A stretch of DNA of 64,000 nt from Tetracladium setigerum (lineage: Eukaryota; Ascomycota; Leotiomycetes; Helotiales). This document shows positions 24,139-36,893 of this stretch, piece after piece; within the stretch, counting starts at the first letter, position 1, and each line of letters starts with the position of its first letter. The position numbers and the translations under genes are program-made. The DNA is taken from contig PZJY01000004.1 in the NCBI GenBank assembly GCA_031472005.1, positions 2,392,556 through 2,456,555 on the forward strand. The letters run 5' to 3'. Below the pieces are notes generated by a model. That model was given only the letters and a program-made list of their open reading frames with translations. It had not been told where the DNA came from and did no database searches.

Positions 24139-24626
24139 TCACATCAACACCACCCCAATACCACACCTAATAATAAAGTGTACACATCTGGCCTCGCTAA
24201 CGGGCAGCCCAAGAGCCTCCTGCTGTTCCACTGTTCCACTGTTCCACACGCTGCAACACACAGATGCTCTTATTTCTTGCACGGCCGCTGAGGCATCCAC
24301 TATCTGCACAGTTGACACCGTGCTTGGACGACTAAAACGGCCCTTGGCTGCCGGCTGTGTCTCGATATCTGACTGTGGCGCTTCCGTTTCGAAGTTTCGA
24401 AGATGGGACTGAAGCACAGTAGAAACAACTCTGAAGTTCCACTCCGCGCTGTCATTGGCGAACCAAACTCCATACGGATTACTCCGACTGAATTCTCCCA
24501 GCAACAGGAATAATCCAAGGTTTCCAAGACTCCAGAGATACTCTTGACTTGTTTTCCCAGCACATCTGATCTCGAATAATACGAGGTTCAGCCTGTCGAG
24601 TGCGAGCTTGTTCTGCTTGTCTCATG
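24139..24626 (-). CDS. Possible coding fragment, unrecognised
   Basis: The minus frame is open for about 160 codons, from just after a TGA near 24627 to a stop at 24139. It reads DKQNKLALDRLNLVLFEIRC, then SQEYLWSLGNLGLFLLLGEF, then YGVWFANDSAEWNFRVVSTV. Composition looks protein-like, but I know no such family and no start is evident. It could be the last exon of an unseen gene or a chance open frame. An 8-nt repeat (CTGTTCCA, three copies, 24223..24246) lies inside it. Confidence 0.2.
24223..24246. repeat. Three tandem copies of CTGTTCCA
   Basis: Perfect 8-nt unit repeated three times. Confidence 0.9.
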
Positions 24627-25266
24627 AGTCGCACTGTCTCCAATTGCCTCACCTGCAGAGTTGCGAGGAGCCTTGACCAACATCTACCAGTTGCACTTGT
24701 ACTGTACGTATGAATCTATCTGGCAGGGTAGATGAGAGCAGCTTGACCAAGTGCAAACAATTGCTGAGATTGCGTTCTACGGAAGGGTGAATCCCGACTT
24801 TGCTGGTGGTGTGTTGACGCTCTCCGAGTTGTAGCCCTATCCTTACGGAGCTTTACAAGGCATACTTGGCAACCATCCACCGAGCATAGTTCGGATGGTG
24901 GTCCTCTTCGTCTCTTCTCGTCATTTGATACCTGTCCCAAGGAAGATCTTTGTGTGCAGGGATCACTATTAGGAGCCGCTACCTGGTCTGCCAGCACGAG
25001 ACCAGGGTGGCGCGATATAAAACACAAACTGTTCGGGCCATCGTCTCGAGACTCGAGGCTCTGTCGGGATGCTAGCAAGATCGCATGAATTGTTCTCTGT
25101 TACCGCTGTTACTTGTTCTCATCTCCGCCAAACCGATGGAGATCTTAACATCCGAAGATCGCTCCACTTGAATTGTTTATGCGTTCTTTTGTCAAGTCGG
25201 AGATGGATTGCGCGGTCCTTTGAGAGCAACCTGTTTACTCGCTTGAGGTCATGTTCCCACGGTTCC

Positions 25267-26200
25267 TCACCTCGAGCTGGATGACCCCATATTGGAGCAA
25301 ACAAGAGCCCCCTCGTTCATGGGACAGAAACAAGTAGGCTCTCGTGCCGTCATGCTATAAACGTTCATGTCCTGATATTTCCCCCTAGAGCATCCCATCC
25401 GAATTATGGGATGAAGTTTGGAGGTTCTTTTGTCACTTGAAATTTGCATGAATAGAATTGGCTTTGCTTGAGATTCTTTGGCAAGTTCCATATATTCATG
25501 AACCATACGACCAACCAAGATCGATTCCAAAGTACGAGGAAAGTGAAGGAGCAGTTCTCCAAACAGCTGTGAAGCACCAGTTGTACCTCGTACCTCCAGG
25601 CGATTTTGCTGACGTACCTCTCTGTTGCTTCAAGATATACGAATGATGGGTTGATATCAAGGAGAGCATCACTCCCGTCCACCATGCCCTTACCCTTGCA
25701 CACGAAAAACATTCGATCGGGTGTACCGCTTGTCAGGCGGAGCAACTTACGGATTTGATCCGGGTTGAATTGACGTCCGTCCTCTTTGGGGATTGAGAAC
25801 CAAGCGTTGAGATTATGGTTCCTGAAGAGTGAGCGGGGGCTTGCTGAGAAAGGTTACTTTGTGTCAGAAGAGCAAGGAAAAATCGAAGAGCCTGCCTTGG
25901 TGGACCTTATGTCAACCCTCTATAGTTCGGGTGTCCAATAGTTCCTTCTAAGTCCGTGTTGGCAGAGAATGTAGCTTTCTACCTTTTCGGAACTTCAACA
26001 GATATCTTACAAGCCATCTTGTCAGCGCAAGAAACGTTTAGAAGCAATACCAAAACTTGCTTCCGAGATCTTTTGGAGTCTGAAGATCTTTTTCAACGTG
26101 TTTGATGAGCATGCCGATGGCGAAAATTGCATATGCAGAGCAGACTTTCTCATTCTCAAAAGTTCTGGTTTGATTCAAGATTCCCACGACATCTCCAATC
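25267..26200 (-). pseudogene. Possible broken gene, unrecognised
   Basis: Two minus-strand frames read as one protein if a single base is added near 25605: LTSGTPDRMFFVCKGKGMVD and INPSFVYLEATER in the first, then VRQQNRLEVRGTTGASQLFG and LESILVGRMVHEYMELAKES in the second. The slip is again a missing base, in a GG run. Further upstream, 26.0-26.2 kb carries RGIGDVVGILNQTRTFENEK and SAYAIFAIGMLIKHVEKDL in an open frame ending in TAA. I do not recognise the protein. It may be a diverged accessory gene, a relic or chance. Confidence 0.25.
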
Positions 26201-29188
26201 CCACGTTGATCAACACACTTACTCGCGGGGTGTCAATATGCCAACAAGTTAAGACTTATTGACTTAAGTAACCCTCCAGGAAGTCGGAATAATGCGGTCT
26301 AAGTGCAGTTTGTATGCCACTTCTTATAGTACCCCACCTCAAATAAAGCAGCTTATCATATGCATATAATAGGAAAAGCAAGCAGAAAGATACTCAAAAC
26401 ATAGAATCGCTCTTACATGCAATACGACATGCCCATTAAAAACCGCTTGTGAGCCGGCAATTCTTCAAGAGACACCATACCATGAAGATTGGCACATGCT
26501 TAAATGTCACCAGCCACGCTTGAATCTCACAGATGGGAATTTTCCGTGGTATTATGACCTAGTGATAGTTGTGGTGTACGGCGACTTCCAAAGTAGCCTG
26601 CTGCAGACATACTTGTTTTTCGAAGAAGAAGCAGCCTCTCAGAGGGCTGGTATACCAAGCTAATCCGAGAACTGGGCTTTGTACAGTACATTCTTCGTAT
26701 GTATGGAGTAGGATAAAGAAGGATCAACATGCGGCATGTGGAAAAAGCATAAGCACATGCACACAAGGTTATCTGCTTGGCCACGAGTCTGCACGCCAAA
26801 AGTCGTTTTTTTTTCGAAATAAAACAAGAAGGCAGAATCGTCGGAGTTCCAAGCTTTTGGTAACACCTCAACACCAGCAGGCTAGCCGCGGTTTCCCTCG
26901 ACTCAACTTGCCCATCAATGATGTCGTCCCTGCTTGCTCACTTCCCAATCTTGGTTCTCGACAGTACCCATCCTATATTTTTCACAATCATATGAAGACT
27001 AGGATATATGTACTCCGCAAATCCGTCATGGTTAAATGGTTTGCAGAAGCTTGAATTAATGATGTGTTGCTTCGGAGATCAGCGCCTTCGACAAATTTCA
27101 AAGCTCTGAACCCCAGTGAGCTCGAGCTTTTGCTTTGCTTTGCGCCCAACTTTCTAAGGCGATAGTTGCTCAAATGATCAAAGCTTCACCCACAGAGGAG
27201 CACTTCTCGATATTAGCAATATATCTCAACCTCGTACGTACCAAAGTTCGCGAACTTTTCAATCTACATTCTGGGGTACAGCAATCATTCCCAGCCCCTC
27301 CGTTTCCCTTCAACCTTGCTCAACAGGAAAAATGACCAGGGCATTTGCATGGTATGCGGCGCCTACCCCGCGATTTTTGAAGGGCTCCTCTTGGGTGGTG
27401 GCATGCGGACGTGCAGTAGAGTTGCATCCAACTCCCCCAAGCACGACCATTCACACACCATGTTGGCATTCCCCATTCCAATCACGCACATCCCTTCAGC
27501 CATGTTTATGCATAATGTTGCCAAACGGAGGGCTACCTCGAGGGACTTATCAGAAGGAAATTGAAGAACCAGTCATCTCCCACAAGCCACGACGAAGAAG
27601 TCAACGAGCGTCGGCCGGTGGTAAGCAAAGAAGCAGCACCTTCCTTGAGGGGAATTTAATAATGAGATGGATGAATGAGAAGGAACCAGCACCCCCGGTA
27701 CACCAACCAGTACTGACTGACTGTACTTTCTGCGTGTCCCGTATCTCTCGGTATCGATCGGCGAAACCTTTCCATTTCTTACCCCAAAACCAGCCACTTT
27801 GGGCCATTTGTGCCGTTTGTTTCTTTCTTTTCCTCGGCCCACCGCCGTCATCAGCATCGGCCGTTCCAGTGATGTTTTCGCGACGGTGACACAAGGCTGT
27901 GCCGAAAATGTCACAGATGCAAGGGAGACAAAAGTGAAGATGAAATTATGATCGTGGGAAACGGAAAAACAGAAACAGACACAGAAACACAAGCAGAAAC
28001 AAGAAGCAGAAAAGCGAAGACAGAGTCAATTCAAGCATCCGGATCGCAAGTCTAGCTCACTCGAGCCACCATCTTGCCACAGAGTGCTCCGTCCACATCC
28101 CGATAATACAATCCCAACATAATAATCTGCGCCTTAAGACTGCAGCGCTGGAGAGTACACAACCCCATTGCTTGCTTGCTTGCATACCCTGGGCCTTAGC
28201 TGTGGCTGCTGAGTGCTGACAAGTGAAAGCTAAAGTCACAGTGACTTGTCTGTGCTCGGCAAGTGGTAGAAAGATTCCTCGAGTAATAATCAAGGACGGG
28301 AAGGCCGCCACCGCAGGAGGAGAGGCCAGGAGGGAGGTATGGAGGTCGAGGACGAGGACGAGGATGAGGAGAGGTATGGAGGAGGAACGAGAGGAGGAGG
28401 AGACAACTGCAAGCAACAAGTGTGAGCAGCACCAATCGCCCGATCGTAAAAATGGGCGTCGTAGTCAAGCATGCCATCTTCTTTCCTAGCACCGCGGCCC
28501 CTCCCTTGTCAAACTCTCTTTCAATGTCATCTCATTCCAGCCTTGTGCATGCGAGTGATGTTGTTATAAAGTACCGATGGTACCGGTACATAACTTGCTC
28601 CCTGCCCTCAAGTCATCAGACCACAGCTTGCGAATTGTTGTCACTGGCCACTACTGCTACCTACCAACTACGGTACATTATCATTCACTTCACTTTGCAT
28701 TCACCCTCCCTCTTCACCCTTTGCTGAACTTCATGGCTTCTATTTAGAGTTTGTGACTGGGCGTCATCGGCTGCAGCTACTCTTCTCACTTCTGAAGATC
28801 TCAACTCTCCTCACGAAAGAACTTGCCAAGGGATTCAACGGTCTTCAACAAGTGTATGCAGGAGCTTGTCAGCCTTGTCTATTGCCTCCTCAGATACATG
28901 CGATCCTAAGTACCCTGCTCCGTCACCCCAGTCTCGTCTCCCAACACGAATCACAACCTCCAACCGATTGACACTACAAAGCGTCCTGGAGTTGTGAAGC
29001 GAAGCGAAGCCCTACGCCTCGCCCATACCGTACCCTCGGGGTACGACCACCATTGCTTTGATTACAATAAAAAGTACGCGACCTCTGTCGATATTTATCT
29101 CTCCTGTCGTGGGCAACCAATGTCGAAGCGACCAGACCAAACTGAACTGAAAGCAGCAGCTGGAAGTATCGCGCCTCAACCTCACCTA

Positions 29189-29943
29189 ATGAATTCCGAC
29201 TACCTCCATCAGAGCACGTCGACGCCAATAGCCGCGAAAAACAAGAGACCAGCTGCAGGACCAACATCAACATCTCCCACTATGTCCAATCTACCTTCTA
29301 CTGGACTCCAAACCCTCGGCGCACAAGAAGCAACCATGACCTCGGACATAGCCCCTCCTCCAGCGAAGAAGAGTCGCACCAACACTCCGTGGACACCAGC
29401 TGAGGAGCAAAGATTAAAGACCATGCGAGATGCAGGCAACAGTTGGGCTGAGATAGCAAAGGCGAGTATTCCTCAATATTAAGGTGCTGGAAGGTTCGAC
29501 AAGACCGTAAACAACAATACTGACAACAAACTATTAGACATTCCCGGCCAGAACCGAAGGAAGTGTTAAGAAGCACTGGTATAAGGTAAGCCTCACCTCC
29601 TCGAGCATCACGTAGTCTTATACTAACAGTAATTAGGATATGCACTATGCAGAATTTGCCGAAGACGAGGTATGTCTTTTCACCTGAACGCCATGCATCA
29701 CCAGCTGATGCTCAATCAGAGTCAGGCCCTTCTCAACGCCATCAAAGAATACGAAACAAACAAGTGGAAGGTCATCGGCGCAAAAGTTGGCAAGCCTGCA
29801 AAGGTAAGCAGTGTATTTCGTTACATGCGCTAGAAAAAAAATACAGCATGTAGTGCTATCGGTTGTGTTGATTTCGCGCACTGACATTTTTGTTTACTTA
29901 GGCTTGCGAACAATACGCGAAGGAGCATTTCGGCAAGTCATAA
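29189..29943 (+). CDS. Two-repeat Myb/SANT DNA-binding protein
   Basis: Five exons: 29189..29461, 29538..29585, 29637..29669, 29720..29803 and 29902..29943, giving 159 aa. The first intron (29462..29537) has a GC donor (AAG|GCGAGT) and a normal AG acceptor; reading through it hits a stop. The others are GT-AG; the acceptor of intron 3 could be 6 nt further on. Repeat 1 is PWTPAEEQRLKTMRDAGNSW plus AEIAKTFPARTEGSVKKHWY; repeat 2 is LLNAIKEYETNKWKVIGAKV plus ACEQYAKEHF, each with spaced Trp/aromatic residues. Before them is a disordered Pro/Ser/Thr-rich segment with a basic KKSR. The likely role is a small chromatin or DNA-binding regulator. The ATG at 29189 is chosen; 29120 and 29282 are in-frame alternatives. 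Confidence 0.8.
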
Positions 29944-32325
29944 ATGTTGACTCGTATGTTACCTTACCTTATCTTTGTCCGAAACTCGACCTACCTTTCG
30001 CTATCCAAATCCTGATCTATAGGCGTTCACTCGAGACGCTCCTACAATTAAAGGGGTGGTCCCCACACCTACCTCGGTCTCCAAAAACCACGAACCCTCT
30101 CTTTCGTATGCTATGTGTTCGACCTCGATGAAAAAAGAGACAGAAATACTCTAGTACAAAGGCAGAAGGAATCTCAGGGCTAGCTCTCTCGAGACTCTTC
30201 CATTGTCATCAGATGTGATCCCTCTTTATAAAACCCTCCACCAAACAAACTCGTTTGCTCAAAAAATGGCGTTGTGCGATTTCCCTTTGTTGCTAGTGAT
30301 AATTAATGGGAAGGATGGGATGGAAATGGAATAGGAGTTGGTGGTTGCTGGCGTGAATTTCGATATAATATTCTAGGTTGAGAGCGAAATGGGATGAGGA
30401 TTGCATGGAAGTTTGTGTGGGACTTATGGAAGGGAAGGGGAGGGGCTAACAGTAAGGAAAGGAAAGGAATGGAATGGTGGGCTATATTGCAGGAATTACG
30501 AACGGATACCCAAATGGAATGAACATACGTCGCTTGTCCCTTGATCAAATAATCAACATTCGTCCCTCTTCATCCTTCGAGAGCCCAAAGACCACCCACC
30601 GTAGCAACAAAAGTGTGCATATCAAGCTCTTTTACCAGACATAAGAAGCTGTACCGAACTCGACACGGCTTCACACACAAGCTTTCTTCTTGGAATATAT
30701 TCAACAGAATGTGCGTGGATCAGTTGAGTGTTGCACAACCTCGCCTCGCTACCACTATTCTCCATGTTTTCCGTTTCCAGACCACCACCACCCAACCACC
30801 TTTTGACACTTCTATTCCGCGGAGAGGAAGGATATGCATGTAGTGATTTTATTGTTACATCCCTCTCTCTCTGGTTTGGTAAGGCGGGGTACTTTGTACC
30901 TATGTTACGCCGTGATTATTGTGCGATCATGCAGCTATCCGATGATGATGTATGTACGTGAGTTGGTGGGATCAAGTATATATTCAGGCTGTTGTAGCTT
31001 GGTGTGACTTCTTGGGGCTACGCAGGGTTCTTTTTCTTGACGAACGACTTGTGCTCTCCTGTCTTGAGACGAGAGATAGAATGGAGTAAGGAGTATTTGG
31101 GTACGGTACTCCGGATGAAGAGGGACATGTTCTTAGGAATGGTTTCATTATTGTGATTAAATAAATCCACCAGCAGAACTCAAAGGAACGACGTGAGATA
31201 TCTTCGAAGAAATTTGAAAACACTATGTATCTACCAGGTACATTATGAGTAGTTGAATACCGTCTTTCTTGTGCTTAGATATTGAACTCCAATGCTGTAG
31301 TAATACTGTACTTAAGAACTTCATCCTTTTGATATGAGGATCAATAAGTTTTAAGGTTAGTCCCTGCGAACGCCTCCTTCCATTACTTTGCCCCACCTTC
31401 ATCTTGGGGGTGATTCAGGCAAGTTGTCCAGCAATTTATCCAATAATCCGCCTTCACAGTCTCAAGTTGCCAGTTGGCAAAAACAATACGGGGCCGCAAC
31501 AATCATCGAGACTAATACTTTCTAACATTCTCGTGGTTGGTCGTCTGGAATGCATCATATGTTCACTACACCACATACTCTCGCCGGAAGTAGTGGCGTG
31601 TGTTTGTTGGCCTCCCTCAAATTTTCCATAAATACGAGTTTGAGCATTGAGTTTGCCACAGACACTTTAACGCTAAGCAGCCGAGGATGGTCGATCTTGC
31701 TCGTAATTGCCAGAAATAGGTTGCTGTCCGGCCATTAATTGGCTCATCGCTGCTGTCACTATGCCATAATCCGCTTAGACAGGTGCAACAGGTGGTGTTG
31801 GTGTTAGTTGCCGATTTGTGCACATTCCAATGCTGCATGCCAAGTGGGAACTTTGCCCCTGGTGGATGATGTGCCCGCCCGCCATATCCAGAATCTCCCC
31901 ATGATTTAGACAATCCCTCGACTTCTCATCTGAGCACCTTCAACTACCTTCGGCCATCAATCATCCCACGGTCGCCTCCAGGACTCGGTTTGGTATTCAT
32001 TGACTTGATTCTCGCTTGGGTCTTGTCTGTACACTCGCTTATTCCTTTAAACGTATTAATTTACGTCGATACCTAAGTCTTTGGAAGGGAGAAACAGCTT
32101 TGTTGACAACGACTTCGTGATTGGAGAACGAAGAGCAAGACAATAACAACAACAACAACATCCACCGCCAACCTAATCACTGCGGTCTGCCCTTCATCAT
32201 CATCGCCATCTCAAGGCAAATACTTTCGCTAAGACATCTCGATCGCTATCATTTCCTCCCCTCGAACCGCGCAATCCGTGCTCTCTTTCCCCTATTACTC
32301 CCTGTTACACAACAACACAAATACA
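29944..32325. other. Intergenic; long 5' region of the CRH gene
   Basis: About 2.4 kb without a supported gene. The last 250 nt resemble a 5' leader: an (AAC)n run at 32144..32160 and CT-rich sequence before the ATG at 32326. The (CAA)-type leader may keep the mRNA unstructured for efficient translation, which is inference. Confidence 0.5.
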
Positions 32326-33787
32326 ATGGTTCGCACCTCGATACTATTCGCCATTTTGGCGACCGCGTCGACGGCACTTGCGCAAGAGGCCATCACTTGC
32401 TCACTTGACAAGCACTGTCCAGAATCCTCGCCATGCTGCTCACGTACGTCCGCTTTGCAAGCTTTGCAATTCAATTGCTAACAATTTGGCTACAGAATAT
32501 GGAGAATGCGGCGTCGGAGTTTACTGCTTGGGAGGATGCGACCCTCAATCATCCTTTGGACTCGACTCTTGTGTTCCCGCGCCAGTCTGCAAGGGCTCTA
32601 AATATATGTTCGATAGCATGGAGCGCATCACACCAAAGTCCCAATATCTCGGAGATGCATCGAAGACTGACTGGGTGATGGACGGAGAAGCGAAACTTTT
32701 CAATAAAAATGTTCTCTTGACCATGGCTCCCGAGACGGTTGGCACTCTCCTCGCCAGTTCGACTTATATGTGGTACGGAAACGTGAAGGCGAAGTTCAAG
32801 ACGAGTAGGGGAGCAGGTGTGGTTACCGCTTTCATTCTATTCTCGGATGTGAAGGACGAGATTGATTACGAATTTGTTGGTGTGGATTTGGGTGTTGCAC
32901 AAACCAATTACTACCACCAGGGTATCACCAACTGTGAGTATATTTTATCTGAAGGTTGGAACGCAAGGTTAATCATTTTCAGATCAAAACAGTGCCAACA
33001 TCACTCTCTCTAATACCTTCAGCAATTACCATACCTACGAAATCGACTGGACTCCAGATGAGATTACTTGGAAGGTCGATGGCCAAGTTGGCCGTGTCAA
33101 GAAGAGGTCGGAAACCTATAACGCCACTGACAATCGATACCATTACCCACAAACTCCATCTCGTGTTCAACTTTCGCTCTGGCCTGGTGGTCTACAATCC
33201 AATGCAAAGGGTACCGTTGATTGGGCTGGTGGATATGTTGACTGGAACTCGAAAGATATTCAGTCGAACGGGTATTACTACGCCGCTTTCGAGTCCGTGG
33301 AAATCACTTGCTACCAGACCAAAACCGCACCTGGAACAAGCAACGGCATCTCTTATACTTACAACGACGAGCGAGGAACCAACGATACCATTGTTGATGG
33401 AAAGAAACCTACCATTCTCAAGTCCATTCTAGGAACCGGTACTGACATGGACAAGGAGGATCCCTCCTCTGGCAAGAACGAAAATGTTGCAACCGTCCCG
33501 GTCAACGAGGCTCAGGCACAGGTTCAGATGACCATGCCGATGATACTGCCGGCGACAAGACAGCTGCTTCTACTGGAACAACACCTACAATTACCGGATC
33601 ATCCTCAGGAGGTGATACTACAGAAACCGACACCGCCGATACTGGCAACACATTCACGCAAGGAGGCGGTGCTGGTAGCTCCTCAAGCAGTACTGGTAGT
33701 GCAGGCCGTGTTGATGCCCAAGACACCGTACGAAAGGGTAGTCTTTTCGCTGGTATAATTGCAGTGGCTGCTATGATCACTTTGTAG
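32326..33787 (+). CDS. Crh-type GH16 chitin-glucan transglycosylase with chitin-binding module
   Basis: Three exons: 32326..32443, 32496..32933 and 32983..33787. The signal peptide is MVRTSILFAILATASTALAQ. A Cys-rich CBM18-like module (CSLDKHCPESSPCC, YGECGVGVYCLGGC) is split by intron 1. The GH16 catalytic motif DEIDYEFVG lies at about residue 160, with nucleophile and acid/base Glu spaced as in Crh1/Utr2/Crf. Later family blocks are YEIDWTPDEITWKVDG and QLSLWPGG. These wall enzymes cross-link chitin to beta-1,6/1,3-glucan. Near 33509 the frame slips by one missing base in GAGG; adding it gives a Ser/Thr-rich stalk and a hydrophobic GPI-type end (LFAGIIAVAAMITL), 453 aa. Without it the protein would end in an unrelated Leu/Pro-rich tail. 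The next gene, also wall-related, lies 1.3 kb downstream on the same strand. Confidence 0.9.
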
Positions 33788-35037
33788 AGAAAGAAACCAT
33801 AATCATTCGCAAGCGCGTTTCTTTTCATCTGATGCATTATGTACCGGGGTTGCATTGCGTGGGCTTTTTTCTTCGAATAATAATATGGCGTTGGCCGTCC
33901 GTTCCTTTTGGATATTCTCATCAACGAAATATTGGATGGAGTCCGGACTAGAGTCTCTCTTTCTTGTCGACAGTTATTGAACTGGTATTGTGGGATGGTA
34001 GTGAGGTGTTTCTGAGAGATGAGCATCACAGAAAATGGAACAAATTAAACAAGCACTTCTTTTACATCCTACACAACTAAATATGTGAAGTTTAGACAGT
34101 ATTTGGAACACAACTTTTCGTCCACCATACGCAAGCCACCTCCCTCATTTCGTCCCATCCACCTTCCTCGTCATCCCCTCAACGTACCTCTCTTCCCCAC
34201 AGTCCACTAGCAAATCTAGTCAACCCACCCCAAGACCAAAACAGTGCCGCTCATCCCGAAAACAAATACGAGATTTCTGTTCTAATATCCAAAATCCAAT
34301 TATAGTTCGCCCATGAGGCGAAACGTTTCTCATCGTCAGCAGATGACACCGCAGCAGGTTTCATGCAAGCACAAACAAAACGAAACAAACCAAAAAAATT
34401 CCATTTTCGGACAACTCGGTTTTTTCTCGGCAGAGATGTTTCCGATTATTCATCGTCATGAGGCAAAAAGAATACACACTAAGTTTCGTATCAAAATTTA
34501 TTCAGCATTGAATCCGTATCGGTGACGAAGACGAGGACGAGGACATTGGGTGGGTGGGTGGAGTCCGGTAAGGAAGGGTAGGGTAGTGGTACTGTAATGG
34601 TCCGGATCGTTCGCATTATTTCACCCCATGTTTCGGAAAATAAGAGTACCAAGGGAGATCTCTTTCTCTTGGGTCTCTCAATTCATGTCTCTTAGACTCT
34701 TACCTTTTTGTTGGCACAAAGCTTTTACTTCGATATTCTCTGGGCGAAAGAATAAGACTTACTTGACAGTACGAACAGACCTCTTGGCTCTTTTCTTCTA
34801 TTTTTGTTTCTTGGGATAGCTAGATTTCTGCTTTCGAACTTTTAGCTTTGGGAAGTCTTGATTGGGTCCATCTGTCTCGATTGTTGTTGTTGTTCTCAAG
34901 AATAGCATTTCTTTGTTGGATAGAGTACGCTTGACGACATTATTCTCCGAGACGATATCACTATTTTTTTCATTCAACTATATTACGTTCGGTTTGAAAT
35001 ATACTGCCATTCCAAAGTCCAGAAAACACACCAAAAA
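33788..35037. other. Intergenic between the two cell-wall genes
   Basis: About 1.25 kb with no supported gene: CRH 3' flank and GH76 promoter and leader (T-rich from about 34660 onward). Confidence 0.5.
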
Positions 35038-36893
35038 ATGCGCTCATTAAGGATATTGGGAAGTTTTGCGCTGTTGCAGCGAGCCGTGGCTTTGACGCTA
35101 GATACTTCTTCCGCTGGTATGTGTTATTCTTCCTAAAATGAGTTGTTTCGATGACTGAGAGTCTCCTTAGATTCGATAAAAGCTGCTGCGAGCACGGCAG
35201 CATATGGATTAATGTCGCTCTATCATGGCAATGAAACCGTGAGTTCAGTTCCGCGAACACCTCCACCCTTCTCCAAGAGATGGAACGGAAACTTGAAATT
35301 CTCTTTTCGTAAAATATTAATTTGAACTCCAACAATACAGGGCCAAATACCCGGACTATTACCAGACCCATACTACTGGTGGGAAGCCGGCGGAATGTTC
35401 ATGACCATGATCGACTACCAACAATACACCGGCGACACCAGCTACAACGCCCTCATCAGCGACGCCATGCTTTTCCAAGTCGGCACAAACAACGACTACA
35501 TGCCCGCCAACCAAACCAAATCCGAAGGCAATGACGACCAAGGCTTCTGGGCATGGCCGCCATGCTCGCGGCCGAAGTCAACTTCCCCAACCCGCCAGCC
35601 GATAAACCGCAATGGCTTGCGCTCGCACAGGCGGTCTTCAACGAGCTGGCTTGGAGATGGGATGAGACTACCTGTGGTGGCGGGTTGAGGTGGCAGATAT
35701 TTACGTTTAATAAAGGTTATACGTATAAGAATAGTATTGCGAATGGGTGTTTGTTCAACTTAGGGAGTCGCTTGGCGAGGTATACGGGGAATCAGACTTA
35801 TGCGATGTGGGCTGAGAAGGTGTGGGATTGGGAGGTTAGTGTGGGGTTGATTGATGAGGGGTTTAATGTTTATGATGGGAGCACGGATGAGACTAATTGT
35901 ACGAGTGTTGATGTGAGTATTTTTGCCCTTTGTACTGTCTGTTTGTTTGTTTACCTTGGTGGGGTTCATTTGCACTGCGAGGATATCGAAGGGAGATGAA
36001 TGCTAATGAACTATTCGATATAGCATAACGTATGGAGTTACAATGCGGGCATATATTTGCATGGAGCAGCCAATATGTACAATTTAGTAAGTCTCTTCCT
36101 TCATTTATCATGACCTCCCTTCTTCTTCTTGTGTTCTCGCTAACGGCAGTCCTCAAAACAGACCGAGGGAAGTGAGACTTGGAAAACTCGAGCTTCAGGA
36201 CTATTGACAGCTGCCGTCTCGACATTCTACAAAGACGGTGTCCTAACAGAACAAACATGCGAGCCTACAGTGCTGTGTAATACCGACCAGTTATCTTTCA
36301 AGGCGTATATGTCTGGCTGGTAGGTTCAAAACTTCCCCCAAACCTGCACAGTAGTTTGGAAAGTTGAGTCTCTGACATTTTTTGTATTCGGTGTATAGGA
36401 TGGCAGCTACATCCATTCTCGCTCCATATCTCTCCACCACAATAAACCCTCTCATCACATCCTCCGCTTCAGGAGCAGCTCGTATGTCCTCCCTCAAGTC
36501 CTCTCTCCTCCCAATTTCTCCCAACCCAGCCCCAAACTAACATCTCTCGCACCACCAGAACAATGTTCTGGCACCCTCCCAACCTCCTGCGGCTTCCAAT
36601 GGACAACAGCAACCTACGACGGCTCGACCGGCGTAGGTCAGCAAATGTCAGCACTCGCCGCCATCCAAGCCGCAATGGTGCAAATCGTAGGAACAGTCAT
36701 TCAAGGCCCTCTGACGAATTCAACGGGCGGAACGAGTGTGGGTGATAGTGAGGCCGGGAGTAAAGGGACAGCCGAGGAGGCCGTTGCTGATAAACCGGTG
36801 ACGACGGGGGATAGAGTTGGCGCGGGGTTCTTGACAGTCGGCTTGTTGGCGAGCGTGATTGGGGGGACGGGTATTTTGTTTTTCACTGAATGA
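35038..36893 (+). CDS. GH76 Dfg5/Dcw1-type mannan endo-1,6-alpha-mannosidase
   Basis: Seven exons: 35038..35116, 35171..35238, 35341..35912, 36024..36086, 36162..36319, 36399..36481 and 36559..36893. A signal peptide ([15 protein letters not shown]) is followed by [20 protein letters not shown] and the catalytic Asp pair in GNDDQGFWA. Further blocks are [31 protein letters not shown] and [20 protein letters not shown]. The tail ends [20 protein letters not shown], a GPI-type signal. These enzymes process GPI glycans to attach mannoproteins to wall glucan and are often essential as a pair. Right after the catalytic motif (about 35550) one base is missing: GCATGG should read GC-N-ATGG, giving [15 protein letters not shown]. 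With it the CDS is 1359 nt (452 aa), the usual size. Confidence 0.9.

Larger units (their letters stand above)
23111..29188. other. 6-kb region with no secure gene
   Basis: Upstream of the Myb-like gene and upstream of the SANT gene. It contains short repeats and two weak minus-strand coding candidates (listed separately). Elsewhere I see only short, overlapping frames. 28.0-28.5 kb is GA/CT-rich. Confidence 0.5.

Noticed and set aside
26569..27054. 161-aa plus-strand ORF
   Set aside because: No domain recognised, Cys/Lys scatter without pattern, and competing frames on the other strand.
27332..27992. 185-aa plus and 139-aa minus ORFs
   Set aside because: They overlap each other, have no recognised domain and biased composition.
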